Shown: positions 53,011 to 61,584 of the stretch, in pieces
Position numbering within the stretch: position 1 is the first letter of the stretch
Layout: every line of letters begins with the position of its first letter
NCBI GenBank assembly: GCA_964492845.1
Contig: CAZBMZ010000014.1
Location: 62,001 to 126,000, forward strand
Source: JADJPF01 sp964492845
GTDB taxonomy: Bacteria; Acidobacteriota; Blastocatellia; Chloracidobacteriales; JADJPF01
Direction: 5' to 3'
DNA: 64,000 bases
Made by a program: the position numbers and the translations under genes
The notes under the pieces: generated by a model
The model's database searches: none
What the model saw: only the letters and a program-made list of their open reading frames with translations
Told to the model about the DNA's origin: nothing

Positions 53011-54150
53011 ATGGAAAACACAAAAGACAAAGCAACAGATTTACAAATAGATAAATTGTTGCGTAAACACTTAAAAGACAACACACAACATGTTGAATGC
53101 GAAGGCTTTGATCCTGACTTAGCCGCAGCTTATGCAGAAAAAACTCTTAGTACAACTATATTGGAAAACTACCAAAATCACTTAATTGCTTGCCAAAATT
53201 GTCGCCAAATGACAACAGAGTACTTGTTAATGTTTGGTGAAGAAGTAACTACTAAGGATCCAGAACAAGTAGTTTTTGCTAATGAAATAGTTAAAAAAGA
53301 AGTAAAAAAACCTTCTACTTCTGGCTGGGCAAGTTTAAGGGAATGGCTCTTTGCTCCACAAATTCGCTGGGTTATGGCAGCATTAGTTATAGTTTGTACT
53401 ATGGTATGGATAGTTTATGATCGAAGTATAAATACTAACACTGTAGCAGAAAATAATAATATTAAAAACGAAAAGAAAACTACTCCAGAAAACATTAATG
53501 ATCCTAAAGTTGTTGATCCAAAGCCTGAAGATAATACAACTTTACCTAATAATGAACTTGCGACCGATAACAAAAAAGATATAGTAACTACTCCTGAGAA
53601 AAATAAAGATAGTAAAGATAATACACAAAATGTTACACCCGAAGATAAAGTAGAAAATAAAGAAGAATTTGCTAATAAAAATGCTCCTACTGTAAAATTA
53701 CCAGACTTAAAACAAGAGGGAACAATACCTGATTTAGCAGAAAATAAGAAAAATACACCTATTAATATTATTGATCCTTTACAAGCACCCCCACCCCCAC
53801 CACCACCAGCAAATAACGATATTGCACAAAATACAGAGAAAAATACTGGTAACGCTACAACTAATAACAACCCTCGTTCAACAAAAGGTGAGAAGTTAGG
53901 TATAGGCTTAGCTTCTGATATAGAAGAGCAAAAAAACATAGCAGGAAAAAAATTTATTCTTAAAAATGGAGTTTGGACAGATAAAGAATATTTAAGTCGA
54001 GGAGCAAAAAATCTAAAGAAGGTAGAACTTAAAAATGGTAGTGAAGAGTATAAAAAGGTTTTAAGAGAAAATGCTAGCTTAAAACCTTATTTTGGAATAG
54101 GAAAATCTGTCATTGTGCTTTATAACGACACGCTTTATTTGATCAAATAA
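53011..54150 (+). CDS. Putative membrane anti-sigma factor
   Basis: The product has 379 residues. The N-terminal cytosolic part has a zf-HC2-like zinc motif, NHLIACQNC (His57, Cys61, Cys64), near a further Cys30, as in ZAS-type anti-sigma domains. One transmembrane helix lies at about 119-137. The outside part is a long Asn/Lys/Thr/Asp-rich linker with PPPPPPP near 262, then a globular end (KFILKNGVWTDKEYL...VIVLYNDTLYLI). It lies 109 bp after the sigma-factor gene on the same strand and likely holds that sigma factor until a signal releases it. The signal is unknown. Confidence 0.78.
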   Translation: MENTKDKATDLQIDKLLRKHLKDNTQHVECEGFDPDLAAAYAEKTLSTTILENYQNHLIACQNCRQMTTEYLLMFGEEVTTKDPEQVVFANEIVKKEVKKPSTSGWASLREWLFAPQIRWVMAALVIVCTMVWIVYDRSINTNTVAENNNIKNEKKTTPENINDPKVVDPKPEDNTTLPNNELATDNKKDIVTTPEKNKDSKDNTQNVTPEDKVENKEEFANKNAPTVKLPDLKQEGTIPDLAENKKNTPINIIDPLQAPPPPPPPANNDIAQNTEKNTGNATTNNNPRSTKGEKLGIGLASDIEEQKNIAGKKFILKNGVWTDKEYLSRGAKNLKKVELKNGSEEYKKVLRENASLKPYFGIGKSVIVLYNDTLYLIK

Positions 54151-54208
54151 ACTCTATAGGTAAGAAAGAAATTTTATTTTGCTATCCATCCGTAAACAGG
54201 TATTTTAT

Positions 54209-54238
54209 TTGACAGTTAGTAAGACACAAGACTAGAAT
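54209..54238 (+). promoter_or_regulatory. Predicted sigma-70 promoter of tatA
   Basis: TTGACA at 54209-54214, an 18-bp spacer and TAGAAT at 54233-54238. A TTTAAGGAG ribosome-binding site and ATG 54271 follow about 30 bp downstream. Confidence 0.6.
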
Positions 54239-54270
54239 TAGGCAATGTTTTTAGTTTTAAGGAGATCTCT

Positions 54271-54480
54271 ATGCTTGGCCTTTTTTTATTTCCTCTTGGC
54301 CCTACAGAAATGATAGTTATTTTAGTGATTTTGGTTGTTCTTTTTGGTGGTAAAAAGATACCAGAATTAGCATCTGGATTAGGTGAAGGAATTAAGAATT
54401 TTAAGAAATCAATGAGTGATGACCCTGATGCAGATAAAGAAAAAGTTGCACGTATTGAAGAAACCTCTAAATCTAAGTAA
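54271..54480 (+). CDS. tatA: Twin-arginine translocase subunit TatA/TatE
   Basis: The product has 69 residues. The short hydrophobic N-terminal helix (PLGPTEMIVILVILVVLFGG) with the conserved FGGKKIPELASGLGEGIKNFKKSM (amphipathic helix with FG, P and L/G positions) identifies TatA. It oligomerises to form the pore for folded Tat substrates. No tatC is in this window. The acidic tail DDPDADKEK is typical. It has a good AAGGAG ribosome-binding site and its own promoter. Confidence 0.92.
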   Translation: MLGLFLFPLGPTEMIVILVILVVLFGGKKIPELASGLGEGIKNFKKSMSDDPDADKEKVARIEETSKSK

Positions 54481-54559
54481 CTGTTGTTTTTAGGTTGCTA
54501 TTTAAGGCGTAAATTTATAGGCCCCCTTAATAATTTTGCTTATAGTTTATTGCTTATAG

Positions 54560-54964
54560 TTGAAAGCTTTTCTAGTAAGTGCTAGACTAGCGTTTCCTCA
54601 AAATTCTACTTTAGAAAAATCTGGAGAAGTAACATTGGGCTTTGCTAGAGTATTTTGGACAGTCTTTCGACGCTTACTTATTCTAGCGATTTTATCATTA
54701 GCCTTTATAGGCAGTTCTTTAACAGCCATTTATCTTTCTCGTGGTAAAGAAGTTAAAGTACCAACATTTATTGGTAAAAAACAAAGTGATGTGCAACGCA
54801 TCGCTCAAAACGCGGGATTAATAGTAAATACTATTGAAGTTGTTGATGAAGAAGCTCCCATAGGTATTGTCATCAACCAAGAACCAAAAGCAGGAATGGT
54901 TGTTAAACAAGGTTATACAATTAAAGTTTTTTTACCTAGCAAAACTATAGAACCTAGTAATTAA
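54560..54964 (+). CDS. Membrane protein with one PASTA domain
   Basis: The product has 134 residues from a TTG start with a poor ribosome-binding site, so the N-terminus is uncertain. A transmembrane helix lies at about 38-60, then a single PASTA domain (65-127): EVKVPTFIGKKQSDVQRIAQNAGLIVN...VINQEPKAGMVVKQGYTIKVFLP. PASTA domains bind peptidoglycan or its fragments. Without a kinase or transpeptidase domain it may be an accessory wall sensor. It lies 30 bp before rpe on the same strand. Confidence 0.82.
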   Translation: MKAFLVSARLAFPQNSTLEKSGEVTLGFARVFWTVFRRLLILAILSLAFIGSSLTAIYLSRGKEVKVPTFIGKKQSDVQRIAQNAGLIVNTIEVVDEEAPIGIVINQEPKAGMVVKQGYTIKVFLPSKTIEPSN

Positions 54965-54994
54965 ATTTACTTAATCACAATAGGATTTTTATTT

Positions 54995-55666
54995 ATGCAA
55001 ATAAAAATAGCTCCTTCAATATTATCTGCTGATTTTACTCGTCTAGGTGAACAAGTAAGAGAAGTAGAAGCCGCCGGAGCAGGTATTTTGCACGTGGATG
55101 TTATGGATGGTCATTTTGTTCCTAATATCTCTATTGGCATACCTGTAGTTGAATCCCTAAGACCTATTACTAAATTACCTATTGATACACATTTAATGAT
55201 TTCTGAAGCGGATCGCTATATAGAACGTTTTGCTAAAGCTGGTTCAGATATGATTTCTGTCCATATGGAAGCCGTTCCACACCTTCACCGTAGCCTTGAT
55301 TTAATCCATAGCCTAGGTTGCAAAGCTGGCGTAGTGCTTAATCCAGGAACCTCGCTATCAACTTTAGATGAAATTTTACCTTATACAGATTTTGTTTTAC
55401 TAATGTCAGTTAATCCTGGCTTTGGAGGACAAAAATTTATTAAAAGTACGTTGGATAAAATATCTAAACTACGAAAAATGATTACAGAGCGAGACTTAAA
55501 TGTTCATATTGAAGTAGATGGTGGTATTGATATGACTACTGCTGCTCAAGTTACTGCTGCCGGAGCAGAATGGTTAGTTGCTGGTTCAGCTATCTTTTGT
55601 GCTGAATCTCCTGCTAAAGCTGTTGTAGAAATGCAACAAATAGCTAATAAACCTTTTTCTGTTTAA
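54995..55666 (+). CDS. rpe: Ribulose-phosphate 3-epimerase
   Basis: The product has 223 residues, a TIM-barrel enzyme of the pentose phosphate pathway. It carries KIAPSILSADFTRLGEQV, LHVDVMDGHFVPNISIG, DTHLMI, HMEA, GVVLNPGTSL, VLLMSVNPGFGGQKFI, EVDGGID and VAGSAIF, the full set of family signatures including the metal-binding His and Asp residues. It lies between the PASTA gene and the BamD-like gene. Confidence 0.96.
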   Translation: MQIKIAPSILSADFTRLGEQVREVEAAGAGILHVDVMDGHFVPNISIGIPVVESLRPITKLPIDTHLMISEADRYIERFAKAGSDMISVHMEAVPHLHRSLDLIHSLGCKAGVVLNPGTSLSTLDEILPYTDFVLLMSVNPGFGGQKFIKSTLDKISKLRKMITERDLNVHIEVDGGIDMTTAAQVTAAGAEWLVAGSAIFCAESPAKAVVEMQQIANKPFSV

Positions 55667-55735
55667 TTTATTTCTAGTTTTTCTTAATTTTCTTAATTTT
55701 TTTAATTAAAAAGCTTTATTTGGGGTAATGCAAAA

Positions 55736-56875
55736 ATGAAATTAGCAAAATTTTTCACTCTTTTTATTATATTAACTTTAAGTTTTTCTTTATCTGCTTG
55801 TAGTAGTAATAAAACTACTAAATTGTCTGTGTCCGATAATGCAGATCAGCCTCGTGATGGTCGAGATCGAGAGCTTTTTGAAGATGCCTTAAAAGAAATG
55901 CAGAAAAAACGCTATGAGCAAGGCCGGTTGTTAATTAATACTATGGTAACAACTTATGGTGATAGCCCACTACTACCAATGGCAAAACTTACTATTGCAG
56001 ATTCTTACTATCGAGAAGGTGGTACAGGAAATTTAGTACAAGCAGAAGCAGAATATAGGGATTGGCTACAATTCTTTCCTAATCACGACTTAGCACCAGA
56101 AGTTTTAATTAAAACCGCAGAAATACACCTTAGACAAATCCAATCAGCAGATCGTGACCAAGAACACGCCTTAAAAGCAGAAAAAATTTTAGTAGAAACC
56201 ACAAAGCGTTTTCCTAAATCAAAGGATAATCCAAAAATAGTAGAGTATTTAGACTTAGTACAAGAAAAATTAGCTACCCATGATTTAGGAGTTGCTAGGT
56301 TTTATTTTGAAAGACGTGATGCTTGGAAAGCTACAGAATCTAGATGTTTAGATATTATTAAAAAATATCCTAACTTTATAGAAATGGACATAGCTCTTTG
56401 GTATTTAGGACGAGCTTTAGAATCTCAAGAAAACACAGAAGATGCTTCTAAGTATTTTGCCCGTATTGTACGCGAATTTCCAGAAAGTAAATATCGAGAT
56501 GCTGCTGCTGAAAAACTAGAGCTTTTTGGCAAAGTTGTCCCAGATCCTGACCCAAATGTTCAAGAAAAAATTACTGAACGTCGCTCTATGATGGCCCGTG
56601 TTATGGAAAATCTCTTTGGCCCAACAGTTGCCGTCTCTAAAGAAGGTATTTTACTTAAAGAAGGCGATAAAATAGACGAGTCAACTTATGAGTTAATAAA
56701 TACTACTGCGAGAAACACAGGTAGTGACCCTACTAGTAGTGGGAGTAGTATTGGAACTAAACCTAATGCAGATAACACAGATAGTAACGCTAATCCTACA
56801 AACACAAACAATGAAGGAGATAGCAGCCAACCAAAAATAAAAGAAAAGAAAAAAAATAAAAAATCTAAAGGTTAA
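55736..56875 (+). CDS. BamD-like TPR lipoprotein
   Basis: The product has 379 residues. The signal peptide ends in a lipobox (LSAC, Cys22). TPR-like helical pairs follow, with RDRELFEDALKEMQKKRYEQGRLLINTMVTTYGDSPLLPMAKLTIADSYYREGG and YRDWLQFFPNHDLAPEVLIKTAEIHLRQ, the pattern of BamD/YfiO, which helps insert outer-membrane proteins. The C-terminal about 80 residues are Asn/Ser/Thr-rich with a Lys-rich end. It is longer than E. coli BamD (about 245), so a related outer-membrane TPR lipoprotein remains possible. It is co-oriented with rpe. Confidence 0.78.
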   Translation: MKLAKFFTLFIILTLSFSLSACSSNKTTKLSVSDNADQPRDGRDRELFEDALKEMQKKRYEQGRLLINTMVTTYGDSPLLPMAKLTIADSYYREGGTGNLVQAEAEYRDWLQFFPNHDLAPEVLIKTAEIHLRQIQSADRDQEHALKAEKILVETTKRFPKSKDNPKIVEYLDLVQEKLATHDLGVARFYFERRDAWKATESRCLDIIKKYPNFIEMDIALWYLGRALESQENTEDASKYFARIVREFPESKYRDAAAEKLELFGKVVPDPDPNVQEKITERRSMMARVMENLFGPTVAVSKEGILLKEGDKIDESTYELINTTARNTGSDPTSSGSSIGTKPNADNTDSNANPTNTNNEGDSSQPKIKEKKKNKKSKG

Positions 56876-56979
56876 TTACTAAAAAATAACAAATCTTGAC
56901 AGCAGTAAGCTAAGGATGATAGTTTAGTTTTTCAATGTTTTTGGTTGATTTCAAAAGAGTTTTGATTTCTAGTTTGCAC

Positions 56980-57008
56980 CGCTACAGAGTAAAATTTTCT
57001 CTGTAGCG
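56980..57008 (+). terminator. Hairpin between the BamD-like and receiver genes
   Basis: A perfect 10-bp stem (CGCTACAGAG at 56980-56989 and its complement at 56999-57008) with a 9-nt AT loop. No strong T-run follows, so it may terminate weakly or be another short palindrome. Confidence 0.5.
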
Positions 57009-57075
57009 ATTTGCATTTAGAATGCCACTTAGATTAATCAAAACTAGGAAATCAAAGTCTATTTAGGAGGACGGA

Positions 57076-59511
57076 ATGGGACATAAAATCTTACTTGCCG
57101 ACGATAGTATAACAATACAAAAAGTTGTTAACTTAACTTTTTCTGATGAAGGTATAGAAGTTGTTACAGTAGGGAATGGAGAATTGGCAGTAAGAAGATT
57201 AAACGAAGTCCAACCAGACATCGTACTTGCCGACATTTATATGCCTGGTAAAAGCGGTTATGAAGTTTGTGAGTATATTAAAACTAATCCTCAATATTCC
57301 CATATCCCAGTACTTTTATTAGTAGGAGCTTTTGAACCTTTTGACCCAACAGAAGCTGTTCGTGTTAAAGCAGATGGGCATTTAACAAAACCTTTTGAAT
57401 CTCGTGCTTTGGTTGCAACAGTAAATAGACTAATAGCTAGCAGCCCTAAAAAAGCTGTTACTCCTACCCCTACACAAGCACCTTCTTGGCAAAATATTCC
57501 TCCTGATGCTACTACTACAAAGCTTTCTCCAGAAATTGCTGCTCGCTATCAAGCTAGCTTTTCTCCAGAACTACAAAGGGCTGAACCCTTTATGGCAAGT
57601 CCAGTAACGCCAATTCAAGCTAAACCAGTAACACCCATTCAGGCAAGCCCAGTAACGCCAATTCAAGCAAGCCCTGTATTTCCTGTAAGTCCAATAACAC
57701 CAATCCAAGCAAGTCCTGTGTTTCCAGAAAGTTTTGCTCCTCCAAAACCAGAACCTGTTTTTCCTCCACCCCCTTCTGCTAATAACTTTGTAGATAAAGT
57801 TTTTAGTTTTGATAATAGTAATTCTGCTCCTGTAACAGTTCCTGAAGAAACGTCTGATAAAATGGAGCTAGATATAGATAGAGGCCCAGTCTTTGATTTA
57901 GATGCACCTCCTCCTCCTAGTGAGCCAACATTTGACCTAGAATTTAGTGATATTGCTTATAACACTTCTGAGCAAAAAGCTTCTTCCACTATAGCTTTTG
58001 ATCCAAACGCAAATGTCCAACCACTTAGGAATCAAACGCAAATAGATAAATCCGTAAACTTTGAATTTACACCAGATGAAGCCGTTGAATCAGAAAAACC
58101 ACCACAAGAAAATCAATATGATGAATATGAAAATACTCAAATAATGGGTTCTGCTTCACGTAAAGAGCTTTTAGCTGCTTATTCGGCTTACTCTAGTTCT
58201 ACACCTTCTACAAATACAGTAGAAGACCCTAAAGAAATGTCCCTGGATGTAGACTTTAGCACAGAACAACCTCCTAGCTTTGAAGTAGCAAGTAACACAG
58301 AAACAGAATATGCTGACAATATTTCAGAAGAGAATTATAGCTATGATGATTTTAGCCCTTTAGACCTAGAACCTTTAGAAGAAATTAACTATTCACAAAT
58401 TCAGGAACAAAATAATTCTGTTGCTTCTACACCTCATACAACTGATGAATTGCCAGCTATTAGCGATGAATATGTTTTTGAATCAACAACTTCTGAAATT
58501 AAAAGAGAACCTTTATTAGATATAGAAGAAATTCCTGCTCCTGAAGTTTCTAAAGTAGAAGAACCTAATTTAGCTATTGGGCGAATAACTAGTTCTCAAG
58601 ATATTGCAAGAGTTACAGAAACAATTCCCCAAATTCCAGAGCCTATTGCTACTCCAATTTATACACAAGAAACCCCTGCTTTAGCAGAAATGTACTTTTC
58701 TGAACCCATTGCGCCAATACAACATAATGAAGAACCTAAATATATTGCTCCTAATCCAATAGAAGAATTTAATTATTCTGAACCAATACTTGATATTGCT
58801 TCAATTCCAATATCTGCAAGCGCAGGCTCCATACCTACATCTATAACTAATGAAGAAGATCCTTTGGATTTAGAATCTCAAGATCACCCACTAGAAATAG
58901 ACGAAAGCCCATCACAATTTGAACTTGAGCAAGCACCAACTCATTACTATACAGAACCTTTGTCTTCTAATTACAATGCCATTGCAGAAGAACCTTTAGC
59001 TGATTTAGTAACACCAGAAAGCGTCTCTAATACTATAAATGAACCTCAAACCTTTGAAGCAAATGCTGGTTTAGAATCTGTTTTAGAACTGCCAGAACTA
59101 CCAGAACCAACACCTGTTTCAACCGTTATTTCAAACCCAATTTCAACCCAAACTTTTGTTGAAGAAGAAAATCTTCCTACAGCAACAGACTTAGTTTCTG
59201 CTAGTGCATTTGTTTCTTCCCCTGTTATCGCCTTGCCTCCAGTCTTACCAAACCCAAGTTTAGTTGAAACTAATACAGTAATAGAAAATACTATAACTAA
59301 ACCTATTGCTGAGTCTGATAACCAAACGAAAGTGACAGCTATCACTAGCATTACTAGTATTGATCAAATACCACAACACTTAATTGACCAAATTGTTCAA
59401 CGTGTAATATCTCAGCTTAGTGAAAATGTTGTAAGAGAAATTGCATGGGAAGTTGTCCCAGATCTAGCTGAAATTTTAATCAAAAAGCAGCTAGAAAAAA
59501 AAGCTAAATAG
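57076..59511 (+). CDS. Receiver protein with very long disordered linker and conserved C-terminal helix
   Basis: The product has 811 residues. The receiver domain (1-120) is intact: LLADDS, phosphoacceptor Asp53 in LADIYMPGKSG, and TKPFE. About 640 residues of Pro/Ser/Glu/Thr-rich sequence follow, including a PVTPIQA repeat (about 178-215) and many acidic blocks. The last about 45 residues, IDQIVQRVISQLSENVVREIAWEVVPDLAEILIKKQL, form a conserved helix known from receiver proteins of deltaproteobacteria and Acidobacteriota (FrzS-like). This suggests a polarity or gliding-type scaffold, but no such genes are adjacent. It has a strong TTTAGGAGG ribosome-binding site. Confidence 0.82.
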   Translation: MGHKILLADDSITIQKVVNLTFSDEGIEVVTVGNGELAVRRLNEVQPDIVLADIYMPGKSGYEVCEYIKTNPQYSHIPVLLLVGAFEPFDPTEAVRVKADGHLTKPFESRALVATVNRLIASSPKKAVTPTPTQAPSWQNIPPDATTTKLSPEIAARYQASFSPELQRAEPFMASPVTPIQAKPVTPIQASPVTPIQASPVFPVSPITPIQASPVFPESFAPPKPEPVFPPPPSANNFVDKVFSFDNSNSAPVTVPEETSDKMELDIDRGPVFDLDAPPPPSEPTFDLEFSDIAYNTSEQKASSTIAFDPNANVQPLRNQTQIDKSVNFEFTPDEAVESEKPPQENQYDEYENTQIMGSASRKELLAAYSAYSSSTPSTNTVEDPKEMSLDVDFSTEQPPSFEVASNTETEYADNISEENYSYDDFSPLDLEPLEEINYSQIQEQNNSVASTPHTTDELPAISDEYVFESTTSEIKREPLLDIEEIPAPEVSKVEEPNLAIGRITSSQDIARVTETIPQIPEPIATPIYTQETPALAEMYFSEPIAPIQHNEEPKYIAPNPIEEFNYSEPILDIASIPISASAGSIPTSITNEEDPLDLESQDHPLEIDESPSQFELEQAPTHYYTEPLSSNYNAIAEEPLADLVTPESVSNTINEPQTFEANAGLESVLELPELPEPTPVSTVISNPISTQTFVEEENLPTATDLVSASAFVSSPVIALPPVLPNPSLVETNTVIENTITKPIAESDNQTKVTAITSITSIDQIPQHLIDQIVQRVISQLSENVVREIAWEVVPDLAEILIKKQLEKKAK

Positions 59512-59567
59512 TTGTTTATACCTTTAAACCACTCTTAAATTACTAACTTCTTACAGTGCATTTTAAG

Positions 59568-59605
59568 AAAAGACCTTGTATTTTGATTACAAGGTCTTTT
59601 TGTTT
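59568..59605 (+). terminator. Rho-independent terminator
   Basis: A perfect 13-bp stem (AAAAGACCTTGTA at 59568-59580 and its complement at 59588-59600) with a TTTTGAT loop and trailing T residues ends the long receiver-protein gene. Confidence 0.9.
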
Positions 59606-59709
59606 ACTACACAAAAAATATCCATTAAAAATAACTCATCAAGGAACTTTATTTGTAAAAAAAGTGTCTTAGGAATAAACATTAAATCAATCGCAAGCAC
59701 TATAAACAT

Positions 59710-60624
59710 ATGAAGAGAAAAATTTATAATATAATGATTTTTACTGTAGTTTTCTTCTTAGCTACTTATATAACTCTTTTATTAGAAACTGTAGAAATTA
59801 CTCAAGAAAATTTAGAAGAACCTATAAGAGTAAGAAGTTTATATCCTTTTGAGTTAGGTAAAGGGAAGTTTTGCTACATTCATAACTCACCTTTGATACA
59901 TGATAATGTTCCTATTTTATATGGTCTTTTCGTGGCTGATCCTTTTGATAAATACTTTCCTGTTGCAAATATGTTTGTAACAGGAGGCTGTGTTTTAACA
60001 GAAGAAGGTAACAAAGACACACTTTATTGTCCTATTTGTCGTCAGCAAGCTTTAGCTTATCAACAATTTGGAGTTCTACCATTCTCTGAGATAAATACCC
60101 AAAATCATTATAAAAATCTAGTTGATAATAATAAACGAAAAAATAATATGGAATCTATAGAAATTAGAGATGTAGGAAGATATAAAGTGATTATAAAGTA
60201 TAAAAAATTTGATAAGACTAAATATAAATTAAAATTTTATGATAAAAAACAAAAAACGTTAATAAAAGTAAATAATAAAGAATATTATGGAACAGATGGA
60301 TCCATTCCAAATACAGAAATAGCTTCTATTAGTTTCTTTGAGTTAGACCAAGAGTATAGCTTTCCTTTAGCCCAATATAATCTGTTATTTAATCCACATT
60401 TAGGAAATGAATTTTATTCATCCATTTTTTCTATAAAGGAAAATCCTTTAAGCGTAGAAATAGAATTAGGTGGTGGAGATGGTGCAGGTAGTTATGAAGT
60501 AAACTGGATAATTTTTAAGAATAATAAAGTTATAAAAAGGAAAGTATCAGATATACTTGTGCTAAATGAAGAGAAAAGACCAGAAATAACTTTTTCTGAT
60601 TTAGAGAAAATAGATAAAAAATAA
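59710..60624 (+). CDS. Unknown protein with N-terminal membrane anchor and Cys pairs
   Basis: The product has 304 residues. A single hydrophobic helix at about 5-26 acts as a signal anchor. The next part has a Cys/His set (FCYIHNSPLIH and later TLYCPICRQQALAY) that could bind a metal. The C-terminal half is Lys-rich with beta-like strands (YKVIIKYKKF, IELGGGDGAGSYEVNWIIF). I do not recognise a family. It is even richer in A and T than its neighbours, and lies between a terminator and the TetR operon, so it is an isolated gene of unknown role. Confidence 0.55.
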   Translation: MKRKIYNIMIFTVVFFLATYITLLLETVEITQENLEEPIRVRSLYPFELGKGKFCYIHNSPLIHDNVPILYGLFVADPFDKYFPVANMFVTGGCVLTEEGNKDTLYCPICRQQALAYQQFGVLPFSEINTQNHYKNLVDNNKRKNNMESIEIRDVGRYKVIIKYKKFDKTKYKLKFYDKKQKTLIKVNNKEYYGTDGSIPNTEIASISFFELDQEYSFPLAQYNLLFNPHLGNEFYSSIFSIKENPLSVEIELGGGDGAGSYEVNWIIFKNNKVIKRKVSDILVLNEEKRPEITFSDLEKIDKK

Positions 60625-60691
60625 TTTTACCTTTTAGGTTTTAAGTTTCCAAAAAAGATTTTTCCTAATAAACTAAATTTCTTGTCCTGGA

Positions 60692-60719
60692 AAATATTTT
60701 GAACGCGTTCAAAATATTT
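60692..60719. promoter_or_regulatory. Upstream operator (28-bp perfect palindrome)
   Basis: A perfect palindrome with core TTGAACGCGTTCAA and A/T flanks AAATATT on both sides. It directly abuts the -35 element at 60721. Its core recurs 58 bp further on, which suggests a site for the TetR-type regulator encoded in the operon. Confidence 0.75.
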
Positions 60720-60720
60720 G

Positions 60721-60749
60721 TTGACCTAGCTTAAAACTAGGCGTAGTAT
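60721..60749 (+). promoter_or_regulatory. Promoter of the DCC-TetR operon
   Basis: TTGACC (60721-60726), a 17-bp spacer and TAGTAT (60744-60749). It is flanked by the two palindromic operators, so regulator binding would block polymerase. Confidence 0.7.
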
Positions 60750-60756
60750 CTAATTG

Positions 60757-60770
60757 TTGAACACGTTCAA
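60757..60770. promoter_or_regulatory. Downstream operator
   Basis: TTGAACACGTTCAA, matching the core of the palindrome at 60692-60719 with one central change. It covers the expected transcription start. Confidence 0.7.
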
Positions 60771-60800
60771 AAACTTTAAATAATTAAGGGGACTTGGTTT

Positions 60801-61202
60801 ATGGACAAGACTTTACTAGCTTACATGTGTTATTTGGCTGTTAGCATTGTGTTAACAATTTGGGTAGCAAAGACGCTATATAAAAATGGAAGAATATTTT
60901 TAGTAGATGTTTTTCATGGTAATGAACAGTTAGCAGATTCTGTTAATCATTTGCTAGTGGTGGGATTTTACTTAATTAATTTTGGTTATGTTAGTTTAGC
61001 TTTACAAATAGGTTATAGAATCCAAACAGATTATGCTGAAGTCGTCGAAGTGTTATCACATAAAATAGGCTGGGTTTTAATTGTGTTAGGTGCTATGCAC
61101 TTCTTTAATTTACTTGTTTTTAGCCGTATTCGTCGCCGAATTACTTTACCAGAAATGCCTCCTCCAGTTCAACCAGATGCTTGTACAATAGTAAGGGGCT
61201 AA
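60801..61202 (+). CDS. Small multi-pass membrane protein
   Basis: The product has 133 residues with three to four predicted membrane helices (about 7-25, 46-68, 85-105) and a short Pro-rich C-terminal tail. FHGNEQLADSVNHLLVVGFYLINFGYVSLALQIGY is its most distinctive region. I do not recognise a named family, although small membrane proteins next to DCC and TetR genes occur in other bacteria. An AAGGGG ribosome-binding site precedes it. First gene of a tight three-gene operon, 4 bp before the DCC gene. Confidence 0.7.
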   Translation: MDKTLLAYMCYLAVSIVLTIWVAKTLYKNGRIFLVDVFHGNEQLADSVNHLLVVGFYLINFGYVSLALQIGYRIQTDYAEVVEVLSHKIGWVLIVLGAMHFFNLLVFSRIRRRITLPEMPPPVQPDACTIVRG

Positions 61203-61206
61203 ATAT

Positions 61207-61584
61207 ATGAATACAATAGCACATACACCAATAACGGTGCTTTATGATAAACGCTGCTCGTTATGTAGTAGGGCCCGCGAATGGCTAGAGCATCAACCAA
61301 AATATGTGGAAGTAAAATTTATTGCAGCAGATTCAAATGAAGCACGTTATCAATTTCCTGTGTTGGATCATCAGCAAACGTTGACGGAACTTACTGTAAT
61401 CAGTGATAATGGCCTAGTTTATGTTGGCGAAAAAGCTTGGGTAATGTGTTTATGGGCATTACAGGAGTACCGAGATTTAGCTGTAACTCTTTCTACACCA
61501 GAACTTTTTCCTATTGCAAGAAGAATGATTCTTTGGGTTTCTAATAATAGACATAAGATCAATAGTTTCTTAGGTTTAAGATAA
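61207..61584 (+). CDS. DCC-family thiol-disulfide oxidoreductase-like protein (DUF393)
   Basis: The product has 125 residues. VLYDKRCSLCSRAREWLEHQ carries the CxxC motif of the DCC family, here YDKRC rather than the usual YDGxC. FIAADSNEARYQFP and VGEKAWVMCLWAL also fit. Members have a thioredoxin-like fold and a presumed redox role, not biochemically proven. It sits between the membrane protein gene (4 bp) and the TetR gene (immediately adjacent, no gap), so the three are one unit. Confidence 0.85.
   Translation: MNTIAHTPITVLYDKRCSLCSRAREWLEHQPKYVEVKFIAADSNEARYQFPVLDHQQTLTELTVISDNGLVYVGEKAWVMCLWALQEYRDLAVTLSTPELFPIARRMILWVSNNRHKINSFLGLR

Noticed and set aside
53415..53939. 174-residue minus-strand open frame opposite the anti-sigma gene
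   Set aside because: It is the complement of the Asn/Pro-rich linker (giving poly-Gly and Phe/Ser runs) and has no ribosome-binding site.
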